This document shows positions 49,993 through 63,553 of a stretch of DNA of 64,000 nt, piece by piece. Under the pieces are notes generated by a model. The model worked only from the letters and a program-made list of their open reading frames with translations. It did no database searches and had not been told where the DNA came from. Made by a program: the position numbers and the translations under genes. Source of the DNA: Aquatica leii. Its lineage: Eukaryota > Arthropoda > Insecta > Coleoptera > Lampyridae. The stretch spans positions 221,734,532-221,798,531 of the forward strand of contig CM069432.1 of NCBI GenBank assembly GCA_035610365.1. The letters are read 5' to 3'. Each line of letters opens with the position of its first letter. Within the stretch, counting starts at the first letter, position 1.

Positions 49993-52900
49993 TTAAAACA
50001 CTGTTTTAAAAATCTCTAATACTAAACAAGTAACATAGTAGGTAATATTATATAAAAAAAATCAAACAAAAAATCGACTAAAAAGTTTAAAAATATCAAG
50101 TTTGAACAATCAGTCAATAGGTAAAGGACAAATTTTAGTAAACGATCTGAACACTATACCGTTCGCGGTCTTGATCTTAGCAACTCGCACAATCCCATCT
50201 TTACCGGGATGCACTACACTAACCCGTCCGAATTTCCATTTAAAGGGGGGCACATTGTCTTCCTTTATAACCACGAGCATTTCCTTTTTTAATTCTCCAA
50301 GGTTAAGTTTCCATTTCGTTTTTTGTTGTAATTCGGACACGAACTCCTTGCTCCACCGCTTCCAAATATGTTGTAACAATTGCTGAAGACGTTGGTAGGA
50401 AGACAAACGATTTATGGGTTGCTCCGACACATCTGGATCTGGCATAGCGGTCGATATTCTTCCGATCAAAAAGTGGGAAGGGGTTAAGGGTTGAAAATCA
50501 TGCGGATCAGAGGATAAAGGTGCCAAAGGGCGAGAGTTTAAAATAGACTCTATTTGGGCGAGTAACGTATACAGTTCCTCAAAAGTCAACAAAGCATTAC
50601 CTAACACCCTTCTTAGATGACACTTAACGCTTTTAACCCCTGCTTTCCACAGTCCTTCAAAGTGGGGTGAATGTGGTGGTATAAAATGCCAACCTACTCC
50701 GTATTTATTTGAAGCAAGTGTTATGTCTTGATGGTTATGTTTTAAAAATTTGTAAAGTTCGGCCGTTTTAGAATTGGCACTCACGAAAGTTGTGCCGTTA
50801 TCAGAATAAACTTTCGAGGGCATGCCCCGGCGTGCACTAAATCTTTTTAAAGTAAGAATGAAAGCATCACTGGTTAAATCGGTTACCAGTTCCAAATGCA
50901 TAGCCTTAGTTACTAGATAAACAAACAGGCAAATATAACATTTTGAAACTTTGCTTCCTCGGCCTTTTCGATCCTTAAGCATTAAAGGGCCTGCATAATC
51001 AGTGCCTACAGTTGCAAAAGGAAAATTAGGTTTTAATCTATCTTTTGGAAAATTACCCATTATAGAACCTATTAGTTTAGGAGCATCTCTAAAACACTGC
51101 AGACACGAATGCACTACTTTTCTGCATAAATCTCTTCCCGAAGTAGGCCAAAAATGTTCACGTTTACTAGCAAGCAGAAGCTGCGGGCCGGCATGCAACA
51201 ATCTTTTGTGTAATCGCGCTCCAGCAATAATTTGGAAAACAAATGACTGCCTGTAATTAGCAACGGGTGTTTCTTATCAAAGTTAAAGTTAGAATTAAAT
51301 AATCGACCCCCTACACGTATTAAGCCATTGCAATCCAAAAAAGGCGAGAGACTTGCAACCTTATTGTTCTTGGGTAAAGATTTTTCTTGACTAAGCATTT
51401 TTAATTCAAATACAAAAGAATGCGACTGTGCTACTCTAGTTAAACAAACAAGAGAATTGCTAATTTCACTGCGAGTTAAAGCACCAATTACTTTAGACTG
51501 CGAATTTAAACAGTTGTGCTTAAATCTCAAACAAAACGCGATTATTCTTTCCAATTTACTCAAATTGGAATATCTATCGAATGGGAAATTTTCGGCTTGT
51601 AAGGTACTCAAACTAACAACCATATTTTTCTCGGGAAGTTCGAAAGTAGTTTCTTTAGGAACAAGCCAAGAAGACTCAGAATCGTTTAGAAATTTCGGCC
51701 CTCTCTACCACAAATTACTATTTCGTAGATCGGAAGGCATGACTCCTCTAGATAGTAAGTCAGCTGGGTTGTGTACAGTGGGAACGTGTCTCCAAACGTA
51801 ATTATTTGTAAGAGTCTGGATTTCAGCAACGCGGTGAGAAACAAAAGTTTTTAACTGGTTTGGTAGGGTTTTAATCCATCCCAAAACAATCATTAAATCA
51901 GTCCATAGGTAGCAATTGGCTACCTGACAATCAAAAAATCTATAGACATGATTTATTAAACGACTCAGCACCAGCGCACCACAAAGCTCAAGTCTTGGAA
52001 CAGTTATTGTTTTCAATGGGGCTACCTTGCTCTTTGAACATAGAAGTTTACAATAAACCTTGCCTTCATTTGACACAGAGCGAATATAAATGCACGAACC
52101 GTAGGCCATAGTACTAGCGCCTGAGAAGCCATGTATTTCAATAGATAAAGGATTTGCGCAAACTGCGTGCCTAGGGATTTTTAACTGGTTGAGAGTCACC
52201 AATTCTAAACGAAAATTGATCCATTTTATGCGGATATCATCAGGAATGCTCTCGTCCCACTCTAATTTATGCAACCAAAGTTGATGCAAAATAAGTTTGG
52301 CGACCACCGTACAAGGGCTGAGTAGGCCAAGCGGGTCAAATATTTGCGAAACCTCAGAAAGAATAATTCGTTTTGTGATTTTTGGTTGATTAGATTGTAA
52401 AATAGAATACACTAAGTTATCATTCTTAAAATTCCATGACAATCCAAGCGTTTTTGTGCATGCATTGGAGCCAAGATCCAAAGAATGCGGATGAATGTAA
52501 TCAGGATTTATATGTTCAAGAACGCGAGCATCATTTGCCATCCACTTCCTCAAAGGAAAACATCCAGAGTCTAAATCCTACGCATAATTCTTGAGCTTCT
52601 TCAAGGGAATTAACACCGGCTAATAAATCGTCAACGTAAAAGTTCTCACATATGATTTTCGAAACTTATGGAGAGTTATGCTCAGAATCACTGGCGAGTT
52701 GATGTAAACTACGAATAGCAAGAAACGAGGCTGAAGACGTGCTATAAGTTACCGTATTAAGTTCAAACGCTTGAGCTGGTTTAGAAGAGTCTTCTCTCCA
52801 CAAGATACATTGCAAATGCCGCTGCGACGGACAAACAAGCACCTGCCTATACATTTTTTGTATGTCAGCAGAAAACACATATAAATATGACCGGAAGCTG

Positions 52901-54420
52901 AGCAATATAGAGAAAAGGTCCCTTTGAATAACAGGTCCAATCATCTGCAAATCATTGATGGAGTATCCAGAGGCAGACGCAGAAGAACCGTTGAACACTA
53001 CGCGCAGTTTTGTACTAACACTTTCCTCTTTAAGTACTCCGTGGTGAGGCAAAAAGAAACATTTATCAATTGGGCACTGAGAAGGACTCATGTGACCAAG
53101 GTGAACATACTCACGCATAAATTCCGCGTATCTAACACGAAGAGATTCATTGCACTGAAATCTTTTTTCAAGGGAGCGCAACGACCTTTCAGCTTTAAAA
53201 TAAGAATTTCCTAACATTTCTTCATTTTTCTTGAAAGGAATTTTGACAATAAATCGACCGTCCTGATCTCGGGTAGTATTAGCAACAAAATGAGTTTCAC
53301 ATTTGACCTCTTCTCGTGAAATAGATGGAGAAGTAGGCACTTCTTCAAGTTCCCAAAACCGAGAAAGCTGATCTTGAACATTGCAATCATTAGAAACATT
53401 GCAAATAACGTTATTCGGCCGCGCTTTACTATTCAATGATCCACCAACAACCCAGCCTAAAAAAGTATTCTGTAATCTGAGTTGATTTGCACCAAGAGAA
53501 ATTTGGCCTGTAGACAATAGTTTGTAGAAACAGGTAACGCTTAAAAGAATGTCAACTTCTCCTGCAATATTAAAATCAGGATCTGCTAGTCGAACCTTAT
53601 TGGGAATAATTAGATGAGAAACATCTATCGAAGAACTAGGAACAATACCAGTTATGCGCGGTATGATCAAACAGGACACGCTGAGCGTGAAGGCGGTGTG
53701 CATTGCCATCATATGAATGTTGCATTGTCCATCAATGTGAGAAAGGGTATTAACTATGTCTGTGTCCTGCATGTTTACAATAATTTTATTCAATCCCAAT
53801 TTTTTAAACAATCCCTCAGTTATGAAGTTGCTCTGACTTCCAGAATCTAAAAGTACTCTGGCAGGATAGTATTTTCCATTCGAATCGGAAACGTTCACCA
53901 TTGCAGTGGATAAAAGAACTCTTGAGCTACTCGACACAAAAGAAGAAATAGTAGCGTCAGTACTTGGAGATGAGATAGTTCAAATTGGATTCTCCTGATC
54001 TGAAGATTCCTTATGCAAGTGCAGAAGTGTGTTATGCTTTGCCTTACAAATGCAACAACGGTAAATAGATTTGCAATATTTTAAGGTGTGACCCTTGCTC
54101 AAGCAGTTTATGCACATACCTAGACCACGAACCTTGTTGAGACGCTCCAATGTAACGATCTCTTTGAACTTATCACAATTATAAATCAGATGAGAAGATT
54201 TGCAAAAATGACAAATAGGCTCAGTCGCAATTAATGATTTAGAGCGACTTTCACGCGTGTCTGGCGAATGAATAGGTCTTTTATTTTGATCGAGAGTGGT
54301 CAAAAGCGAGGCTTTTTTCTCCAAAAACTTTATGAGATCATTGAAATAAACAATATTATCGTCAATTCTAGAATTCTCGAACTCCTTCGTAGTGTAAGGA
54401 TCTAACTTAGAATACAATAA
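49880..54420 (-). mobile_element. Bel/Pao retroelement fossil
   Basis: Fossil LTR element of the Bel/Pao group on the minus strand. Parts in order: gag end with zinc-knuckle-type Cys/His (about 54417-53980), aspartic protease (LLDSGSQSNFI, about 53860), reverse transcriptase (about 53150-52200), RNase H (about 52150-51720) and integrase (about 51620-50110; YSDNGTTF, IPPHSPHFEGLWKAG) with the C-terminal chromatin-type tail. A probable 3' LTR begins TGTTACGGCCGC near 49982. No second LTR was recognised. Codons are intact over long stretches, so it is much younger than the copia fossil, but it is broken, with roughly three or four breaks. Confidence 0.9.
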
Positions 54421-55769
54421 ATGAACTAAGAAAATGTTTCTTTGTTCTTAAATTTCGTAGCTTTGACGACGATTCTACGGTTATCTTTTCTAAATTAAAT
54501 AGTGATTTTACATGATGGTAAATCAAAGCTCGCGTTACTGTTAGAACTGCTTAGATTTTTTTAGTATTTGTTTTTTTATAGGGAAAGTGACACTTTTTTT
54601 TAAATTCTTCCACTCAATTATTTAAATTTTTGATACAAGGTTCGAACATCAATATTATATAAAATTCTACCAACAGGATAGCCAAAATTAATGCATGACA
54701 ATGAACCACATTAATTAAATTAGTTTTAACCAAAAAAAGACAAATTTTGATAACTTAATAACAGTGATATACATTACATACATATATAATTTAAAAAAAA
54801 TACAATTAGAAGGTGTTTGTGCTAAAATTAAACGAACGTTTTGTCCGCTTTTGCAAAGAGCATATTATTAAAGCAAGAGAAAAAATGACCAATTAAATAT
54901 TTACTCAAAGTTTCTAAAAAATTAATTCAAAAAATCTATATTTTAAACTGTATTTCTGGTTATTGTCACTGGTCTTTTTTGACGCGTGCGGGAACTTTAT
55001 TTGTATATCTGTGGTCAGTCGTTTTACAGCATGTTTATGGGTAAAAACAAAACATTAAATTTGTTTTTTAGCTGAAGAAAAAGATACACTTTAGTAAGAA
55101 ACGTATACTTCTTTCTAACGTTTTAATAAACCAAACCAAAACTTCTTTCGGGTAGCAGGAATATATCAATAAAACAAATTTGAAAAAATTATGTAACATT
55201 TCTCACATAATTTTTTATTCTTATGTTGTTTATTCTTAAAATCTATATTTTTGAATACTATTAAATATAGATTCAAGCATAAATACTTAACTTGTTGTAC
55301 ATATGTATATCTAAGACTTGAATCACAAATAACAGATACATCACTTACATCATTAAACATAATAATAATTTAAAAATTTTTTGCTTTTTTAATTCTTTTT
55401 TTTTGTATTTTCATTTATCCTTTACTACACAAAAATGAATAGCAATAAAAATAAACATTATTGTAAACTCCACATAATGTATTTAATGAGTAAAAAATTT
55501 ATAATCGTTGTTATACTAATTTATAATGGTAATTAATAAAAAAAAATTATCTGAGTAATCTAATGTAGATACATCAATTGTGATAACTGTTTTATCGATA
55601 TTATGTCTTATAAATTTTAAGGTTGTACATATAATTTTTTTTATATCTAACTAGAATATATTTATTAAAATTACTGTGCCAGTCACACAAAAAATTATTT
55701 ACTAAAATAGCACAACGTTGTAATTGTTTATCAGAGTTCAAGAACGGTACCTAATAACATGGTTAAAGT
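54421..55769. other. AT-rich DNA
   Basis: No gene recognised beside the Bel/Pao fossil. Confidence 0.5.
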
Positions 55770-55905
55770 ATAGCATCATAAATGCAATTCGAGTAGGAAG
55801 CAGCAGCGCATGAAGAGGCAGAAGTAGTAACGAGAAGCTTCATTTGAGTTATATCTGCGTTATTAGTAGGAGATGAGGTAGGCGATGAAGGCAAAATTGA
55901 ATAAA
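55765..55905 (-). other. possible small exon
   Basis: On the minus strand a GC-richer patch is open for about 43 codons: ILPSSPTSSPTNNADITQMK, then LLVTTSASSCAAASYSNC, then IYDAIL and a stop. A pyrimidine-rich stretch with TACTAAT and CAG precedes its second half, as in a 3' splice site. No domain is recognised, and chance cannot be excluded. Confidence 0.25.
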
Positions 55906-58900
55906 AAATAAAGACACAAAAAGCGATAGTGCAAATTTCAAAAGCTGTTGTTTCACGTTGAATTAATAATTACATGTATAATTGTTAATTAAATTACCTT
56001 CAAAACTTAGTGGAATTATCTATTTTAAAACAAATTATTTATTAATCAAAAAATGTAATTATATGCTAAGAAAAACAAAATTAATAATAATAAATAAACA
56101 AATGCAAACAATAAAAAAAATGCTAAAGGTAACAAAAAAAAAATTAACAAAAACATCTTAAATATTTAGATCGTGATAGAGAAGTTTTAAATAAAAAACT
56201 AAATTGTTCTTAATAAAACATTTAGTACAATTTAATTAAATATGACATCATTACAAAACGTCTATAAAACAAATATTATTCAGTCAGAATATAGGAAAAT
56301 GTAATTATAGACTTGTAGTCCACAAAACCGAAAACAGTGGCGATTGATTTTAGTGCAATTTACTTTTACTGTTTAGTTTATGGCCGTTGAAGAAAACTAA
56401 AACGTGTTTTTAGGTCTCTTAAGATTGCTATTCTTATTAACTTTAACTGACGTTTTTTGTACTAATAAAACAAATAACGAGTATGTGATGTAATTATATA
56501 TTGAGTATGACACTGGATAGCTTTATGTGAAAAAAATGTTGTTGCGTCTACTGTTGAACATAAGTATTCCGTAATGTATCCCATTCTTTCCAGTTCCTAG
56601 TTTATTATATCTAATTTGTTGAGGTGCTTTAGATCAGCCATTTATAACCGGGGGGCGTTTTTAAAAGTCCACAACACTAAGAAAATATTATAAAAATCAA
56701 AGAAAGTCGCAATTGGTAAAAAAATAAAAACCGCAGTTTTAAATTATCAGTATTTAGCTGTTTTTCTAGGCATCAAAGCTAAATTTTCATTCAAGAATAC
56801 GTTTTATCTATCTACTATGTTGCATTTGAGCCCAGTTTTACTTGGATGTTTTATTTTTGTATTCCACCTGTACTTTAGTTCTGTGTGATACGATGCTTTT
56901 GGGATTTTACATATTTGATTTAACGATAAAATTATACGTTCCATATCTCGTTATGCTACCTAAATTCTGTGAGCATTACACACATTTTTTCCAAGGTTCC
57001 TAAAAGTAAGCATCATTAGACCAATCCTCTTCTCAATTTTTTTAGTTAATTGGTCACGATCAATAGAAACTTGATGTCTCCAGCTAGTACGTTAATTCGT
57101 TTCACCGCTGTAGGAATAAGTCTATAAAAATGAAGCAAATCATTTCAATAAGCAAAATCTGACAAGAAAAACAGCTTCATGTGCCTGGTGTAATACCACA
57201 AAAGCGACAAAGCGAACCTTAGCCAAAAAAAAAACCCGCGGTGATCACCAAAAGCAACTTGACCGAAACACATATGTTTGACTAAACGCATAATTTATGC
57301 TCAGATTCTGAAATACGTTTAATCAAAATAATAACTTTTATTTTTATTTTTTACTTCTTATTTTCCAATTTTTAAAATTAAAACTATCAGCAATCATTAG
57401 TTTAAGTCATAAACGCTTTCAATGTAAAGAGTTATTAACCTAGAACAAAAGTATGTAAAATAAAATTTGAGTAAAAATTTAAAAGTTGAAATTGTATAAA
57501 CAGGCAGGCAATTGTAAAGATTATTAGCGTTATAAATCTGTTAAGGTTAGACAAAGGATCTATGTTAAAGTAAAGTTCAACTATTTAATGCATTTTTATA
57601 GTTAGTAGCGTCTTGGTTAATTGCAAAGAAAGTTACGGAATCGGTAAATTTTATTCCAGTTGAAACACACAGCGCCATCCAGTAACGACGTGGTAACATC
57701 TTAAGGATAGAAAAAAGGATAACGGCGCCCTTAGGCGAATGAATAAAAGGAAGAAGCCAATTGGCAGATATACTACTGAGAGGTTTTGAGAACGTAACCA
57801 ATACAAAAAAGCGTTTTAAGAAATAAGTCAAAATTGCGAAAAACAAAACTAAAATTTTAAAATCCCTAATGAGAAGCAAAAAGGAAGATTGCATACGGAA
57901 CTCCCGTATGATCTTCTTTTGATCACGTACTTGCACTTACTTCAATTTTGCTTTTTAACTTAAATTTTACGTTTTTGATCGTTTGTTAGCTGTTAAGTGA
58001 CAAATTCTTAAGTGATTGTGAACCTGCGTCTAGTCAAGGCCTAGCAAATGTAATATATTTTTGTTTGTTTTGTGTTTGTGTTGCTTATAAAATTGGTTTT
58101 TAGCTTTTTGCGCCGAAAGATCACGCTGCGAACATCTAAAGAATTTAGTCAAAAAGCACATCAATATGTTTTATTGTGAGTCCAGTCTGCTGTAAGTTTT
58201 TTTTAGATATGGCAAGGACAAACTGTTGAAAAAATCTAATTTGTAAACTGTAGATCAAATTTTCAAAGGAGAAATCTCCACTTTGAAACTTTTACATCTG
58301 AAAGGATAATATGATAGTAATAATAATAAATAATCTCAGAATCTGATGAACAATTCTAAAACTCTAGTAAAATCTAGTATATAATCGTTTTTTTGTTGCG
58401 TTCAAAGCAACAAACAACAAAAAAATTACAGTCAATGAACGTGAATCTCAATATTTTAACATTTTCTTGCCAATATACTTGTAAACGCAATTTTATTTAG
58501 CAGAATTTCAGTATCTATAGATTTACAAAATTCAAAAACACTTGAAAGAGAAGAATCCCAGGAACATAATTTATTGTTTTATTAATGACAAATCAGCAAC
58601 TACTCATCACAGTTTTGTGTCTCCAGAACCCAAACCTCAGGACAGAAAGCACTTTCTGTTTTTATGATGAACCACTAACTGGTACAAACAATTGCATGTT
58701 TCCGGCTGATCTAATGGCTTTATCAAAAACGAAATTTGAAAGCAAATTAAAAAAAAAATTGTAAAAATCAAAGAATCCTGCTATATTAAAATCTAGCCCA
58801 TATATGAAAAAGCTTCGAGAAAAAACACGATAAATACACCTAATGTTAAAAAAACAAATTTTGCAAAAAAATAAGTAAAAAAAAATTAGAAGACTGAATG

Positions 58901-59690
58901 TATGCGATGACAACGACGCTACTTGTTTACATTGTAATTCTTTTTTCAGCGAATCGAGAGCATGTGAGTTCATAAAGAATGATCTTTTAACTACAAAGAC
59001 CTAATTTTTATTTGTGATTACTGTAATTAAAAGTAGGTACATATTATAAAAACATTTACCAGAAAAATATAGTAGATACTGTTTTTTTACGTTTATATTT
59101 TTAATTTTTCAATATTCTACAATTTCCTATATGTTTATTAGTAAAATTAAAATTATTTTAGATGAATGCCGTTTTACCTGACTGCTGTTTATGTTTTTTC
59201 CTTACTGGTAGGTATATTATAGATTAAGTAAACAAATTAAAACTACTAAATATAGCAGACACTGAAATTGGGAAATAAAAAAAAATCACCTAAAAAACAT
59301 TCGAAGAATCTGTATCTCAATGAAATAATCAATCTCAGGTGCATCGAACATTAGTTATAAATAGAGTTCGTTACACGATTACTATGATCTTCTCTCTTTT
59401 GATAACTTTCTAATTCTAATTATATTGTTAAAAAATTTAAAAATCCGTTAAAATATTTAAGAACCTATTTAATTTAATTGAGATATAAGTTTGTTTTAAG
59501 TCTTAAATTGCATACCTGAGAGTTATGTAAAAATAAGATTAATTTGTATAAATAGTTTATGGAGAAATGAAAAATAACGTATAATGCATACAATTAAATG
59601 TAATGGTTCAAAACGTGACCCGGTTGTATACCGTTACTTATTGTAATTTTATTAAATAAAAAACAAACTCAAAATATCAGCTTCTAAATA
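55906..59690. other. intergenic DNA
   Basis: No supported gene. The minus-strand frame at 57577-57936 is GC-richer than its surroundings but shows no domain I know. Confidence 0.45.
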
Positions 59691-60254
59691 TTGTTTAATT
59701 TAATTTTTTGTAGATTACTGTATACAGATCAAATAGGGAAACTTCTTCGTAAGAATGGTATCAAACCTATTTTCAACTTTACAGACAAAATCTCTCAGAT
59801 TCTTTCTTCTCCCAAGGACAAATTTCCTACACTTTCATCTCAAGGTGTATACCAAATTCTTTGTTCATGTGGTTTAGTCTACATTGGTGAGACCGGTCGT
59901 TCCGTCATTACTCGCATTTCAGAACATGATCGTTGTATAAGAAAAACGCATATTTCTAAGTCTGCGGTTGCTGAACATCATTTCACTACAGGTCACAAGA
60001 TAGATTTTGATAACGTTTCGGTGATTGCCAAATCTCCATTCTTTTTTAACAGGAAATTTCGAGAGAGCATAGAAATCATCAAACACCCCAATAACTTCAA
60101 TCGCGATCATGGTTTCGAGCTGTCCCCTCTTTGGTTCCCGGTCATTAGTCCTTTATCGAAAACACGCCCTCGTTCAACCGTAACCCAATCAGAGTCGAAC
60201 TTAACTAGCCGTGACGATACTTCTTCTTTATATACGAAGACTATTTCTTTTTAA
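59691..60254 (+). CDS. Penelope-like GIY-YIG endonuclease domain, partial
   Basis: The domain nicks target DNA to prime insertion of the element. The 187-codon frame is open without breaks, but its first ATG lies in sequence that is probably just the edge of the truncation, so it is not a real start. Residues about 50-75 carry GVYQILCSCGLVYIGETGR: GVY and YIG are the two halves of the GIY-YIG motif, with the C-x-C between them that is typical of Penelope-like elements. SVITRISEH supplies the catalytic R, SAVAEHHFTTGH the usual H-x(n)-H region, and RKFRESIEI the catalytic E. The intact frame suggests a fairly recent copy. It could not act alone without the reverse transcriptase. Confidence 0.9.
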   Translation: MFNLIFCRLLYTDQIGKLLRKNGIKPIFNFTDKISQILSSPKDKFPTLSSQGVYQILCSCGLVYIGETGRSVITRISEHDRCIRKTHISKSAVAEHHFTTGHKIDFDNVSVIAKSPFFFNRKFRESIEIIKHPNNFNRDHGFELSPLWFPVISPLSKTRPRSTVTQSESNLTSRDDTSSLYTKTISF

Positions 60255-60266
60255 GTCACTTCTATG

Positions 60267-60421
60267 GAGTTTAGAATCTGGTTTGGTTCACAAGTTGGTT
60301 ACCTAACTCTGTAGTGGTTCTTTGTTAGATTTTCGTTTGCTTTTTCAAGTTTATCGTTTTCTTTCTTACCTTTTCTGAGTTTAGAATCTGGCTTGGTTCA
60401 CAAGTTGATTACCTAACTTTT
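60267..60421 (+). repeat. 45-base direct duplication in Penelope tail
   Basis: 60267-60311 and 60377-60421 both read GAGTTTAGAATCTGG(T/C)TTGG and go on to TTACCTAACT(C/T)T, with about three differences, 110 bases apart. The tail at 4.3 kb shows a similar second unit. Confidence 0.85.
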
Positions 60422-60475
60422 GAGAAGTGTTTAGTTAGATTTCGGTTGCTTGTTTGAGTTCTTCGATTTCTCTCA

Positions 60476-60520
60476 CGCCCTGATGAAGCCCCTTACGAAA
60501 GTGGGCGAAACGTTGGCAAC
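60476..60520 (+). other. hammerhead-ribozyme-like core in Penelope tail
   Basis: CTGATGA at 60480-60486, then a GCCC...GGGC stem and GAAA at 60507-60510, base for base as at 4455-4485. The same extra A is present in both copies. Identity of this block, while the flanks vary, hints at constraint. Confidence 0.45.
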
Positions 60521-60610
60521 TTCGGTTACAACATTGACACGGTCTAAACCCGGAAGACGTTCTTATCATAGTATAGACTCCGGCCGTGGAAGCCTTCGCT
60601 ATTACAGATT

Positions 60611-63553
60611 ACTTATAGTTAGAAGACAGTTTAACATTTAATTCTGATTTAAACTACAATGGGATATTTATCACGTAAGGGCTAAGCTACTAATTTATTT
60701 AATATCTTAATTTGACGCAATATCGGTGTTAACTTTAAAATTAAGAAATAAATATAAAACGCAAATTATTTGAGATAATAATAATATTAAATGTATTAAA
60801 AAAAATATTTTTTTTAGGTTTAAAGTTATCCTGTGACTTAATTCAATTTTTATATTTTACAGGATGGTGTTGGTTGACCAAAAATAATTAAATTTTAAAA
60901 TTGCTATAAAACAATACTATTCTGTTAAAAAAAAATAAAAAAAAACGGTAACCACTTTTAAACTAATCGGATGTTACTATTTTCTTTTAAGTCAAAAATT
61001 AAGCTATCGTCCCACTATGCTAAACGTTTTATAAAGCGGCACAATTTCAGTTACAGTACTGTCAAGTACTCAATTAAAACCTGACAACAGTAAAAGATGC
61101 AAGAAAATTTACGGTTGTAGATAATCTAACAGAAAGCATAAAAAAAGTGGACATTCAATATTTGAATTCTTTAGTACTTGTTAAATCTGAAGAACGGTAT
61201 TAGTAACTAAGTATAACGCAAAAATACAATCAACATTTAAACTAAATTTAGTTTTGTAAAATTAATATAAACAAAATAAATATGAATTTGACAGAATGTG
61301 TTTATTGTTAGCACGAAAGACACTAAAAAACTATAATTTTGCATTTTTTTAAATTATTGCCTAAATGATTCAAATAAATTTAGTTTGGATTTAAATTGAA
61401 AGTTTAACCTTATTAGTGTAAACTATTGAAGTAGTTACAGTCGACTTAAATTGCTTACGGACAAATATTCACAGATTATCCAATTTATTTAATCATTCGA
61501 TTTGTGCATATTTGAATGTAAACTAGTTAAGTACTTAAATATTGTAATTAGAGAAATGCAAACTCTAACAATACTAAACACAAAGATGTCGAGTGCATAA
61601 ATACCTATTTACAAATAGGTAATGTAATTAACGTTGCAAACTTTACTTTGATTTTAAAACATTTATAAAAAACGATTATAATTAAAAAAAAATAGAAAAA
61701 ACAACGTCACTAAAAGTAAAGTAGCTTTGAGACAATTTCGTTATATTAAACTTAAATCAAATTAAAAAATAGCAATCAATTTTAAATGCTGATGTTATAT
61801 TTTAGAATTTAAGTTCTCATTTTATTAACTTTTTGTATAAATCAATTTATTTAATTAATTCTATTTAAAGTTTCTAATTAGTAAAGTTAAACAAAAAGTC
61901 ACGTTTTATATTTCTTACATTTATTGTTTTGTCCGGTGTTATAGCAAAAGTTTATATAAATTTATTTAAAACAAGCTTTAGTAAAATACGATTTATTAAA
62001 TTGGTAACTATATTTTATATTTTAAAATTTACGTTTAATGTTTTATTACTCATTACATACACATACATATATACTTTTTATAATATTAATTTTGTAAAAA
62101 CTACTTGAATATTATTAAAATATTTAAAAATCTACTAAAACTTTGCAAACTTAAATCAAAGCTTAAGTTATTTCAAATTCATTAAAGCATACAATCATTA
62201 AATGTAAGTATTATTAAATATTGTACTTGAGCAAGCTAATCACCTGTTGAATAAAAAAAACTATTATAAAAAATATAAATCGTTTTACTAAATGAAATTC
62301 TATATTTAATTTGCTCTTGCTTTGTGCTTTCTTGAGATATGCAACTAGATATAATAAACGATGTTTAAAAAGCGTTCTTCAACATTGTTTGACAAGAGAA
62401 ATTAGAAGTTATACGCAAGCATTAAAAACTATTTTTTAGTTAAAACGGTCTTACGTTAATTCCTATAATTAAATTATACTTAAAAAAATTGATTGCCATT
62501 TAAAATTTTATAACATTGTGTAAATGTATTCTTGCTATTAAATTGCGTTAATAAAATACGTTAAATATTTGAAATTATCAGTTTACAAATATATATTATA
62601 TTTTTTGTTAAATTCTTTTTAATGAAATTGTTAGAAGTTTTTTGTTAAAACTTTGTAAGATATTTTAATTAATTCAAAGTTTTTGTGTTACATTAAAAAA
62701 AAATTAAATGTTTTTAATAAAACATTCGTTGTTAGAACCAAATTGATACAAATTAAAGTAAACAACAATTGAAATTTTTGAATATTTATTTGGGTAAACT
62801 GATATATGTATAATTTAATTTATTTGCTAATTAACAAAGTTTTAAAGAGCATATTGACCAAAAACATAAATTTAACGTATATACGCATGGTTTAAAATCA
62901 CTTTTATGTCTATGAAAGCATGTCGTGGAAAGAAGTGTCATCTTGTTTTAGTACAAACTTTACATAGTTTAAATTAAATACATATACATAAAATTGTAAG
63001 TAAAACAGTTTTATTTAATTCAAAAAAACTAATTTGCATACATTATAATTTTTTACTTGAATATGTGGCAGCGATGGAGTTATGAACAGTAATCGTTGCA
63101 ATAGTTTTATTTAAAACAAACATTTTTGTTACTTTACTAAAACTTAAAATATTATTATGTTGTTTAATAAGTAATTTTTAATTAATTGTGCCTTAAATTG
63201 AATGATATGTTGAAGGTGGTACTTAAAGGTAATAAAACGTTTTTTACACAATAAGCATAGAAGTTATATCATAGAGAAAGCTTCTTATACCAATATGTTG
63301 TATAATATTTTGTTGTTGTTATTATTTATACATTGTTTATACAGCAAGCAATAATGTTATTTAATATTATAGGGACAAAACAGGATATTTAATTGAATTG
63401 TGATAATAACTTTTTTAATAATAGAAGAATATTAATAAATTTTTATACATGATTTCATTAGTGTTTTCTCATTAATTTATATTACTTGCTTTTTGAAATA
63501 CAAGTAAGTTCAAGTGCATTAAAAAAAAATTGTTAACTGAAAAAGAACGATTA
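60611..63553. other. AT-rich intergenic DNA
   Basis: No gene or repeat supported over about 2.9 kb. Confidence 0.55.

Larger units (their letters stand above)
59690..60610 (+). mobile_element. Penelope-like element, 5'-truncated copy
   Basis: It contains the GIY-YIG endonuclease end of the Penelope polyprotein followed by a tail of about 350 bases that matches 4283-4540. The reverse transcriptase that should precede is not readable in the AT-rich flank, so the copy is 5'-truncated, as is usual when reverse transcription stops early. The tail contains a 45-base direct duplication (60267-60311 and 60377-60421) and the hammerhead-like core at 60480-60510. The exact 3' end is uncertain; the sequence unlike the flanks continues to about 60610. 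Confidence 0.85.

Noticed and set aside
54421-55769. 5' LTR of the Bel/Pao fossil
   Set aside because: No match to the TGTTACGGCCGC end was found there.
57577-57936. A gene of 119 codons on the minus strand
   Set aside because: No recognisable domain, start context or splice sites; its base composition alone is not enough.
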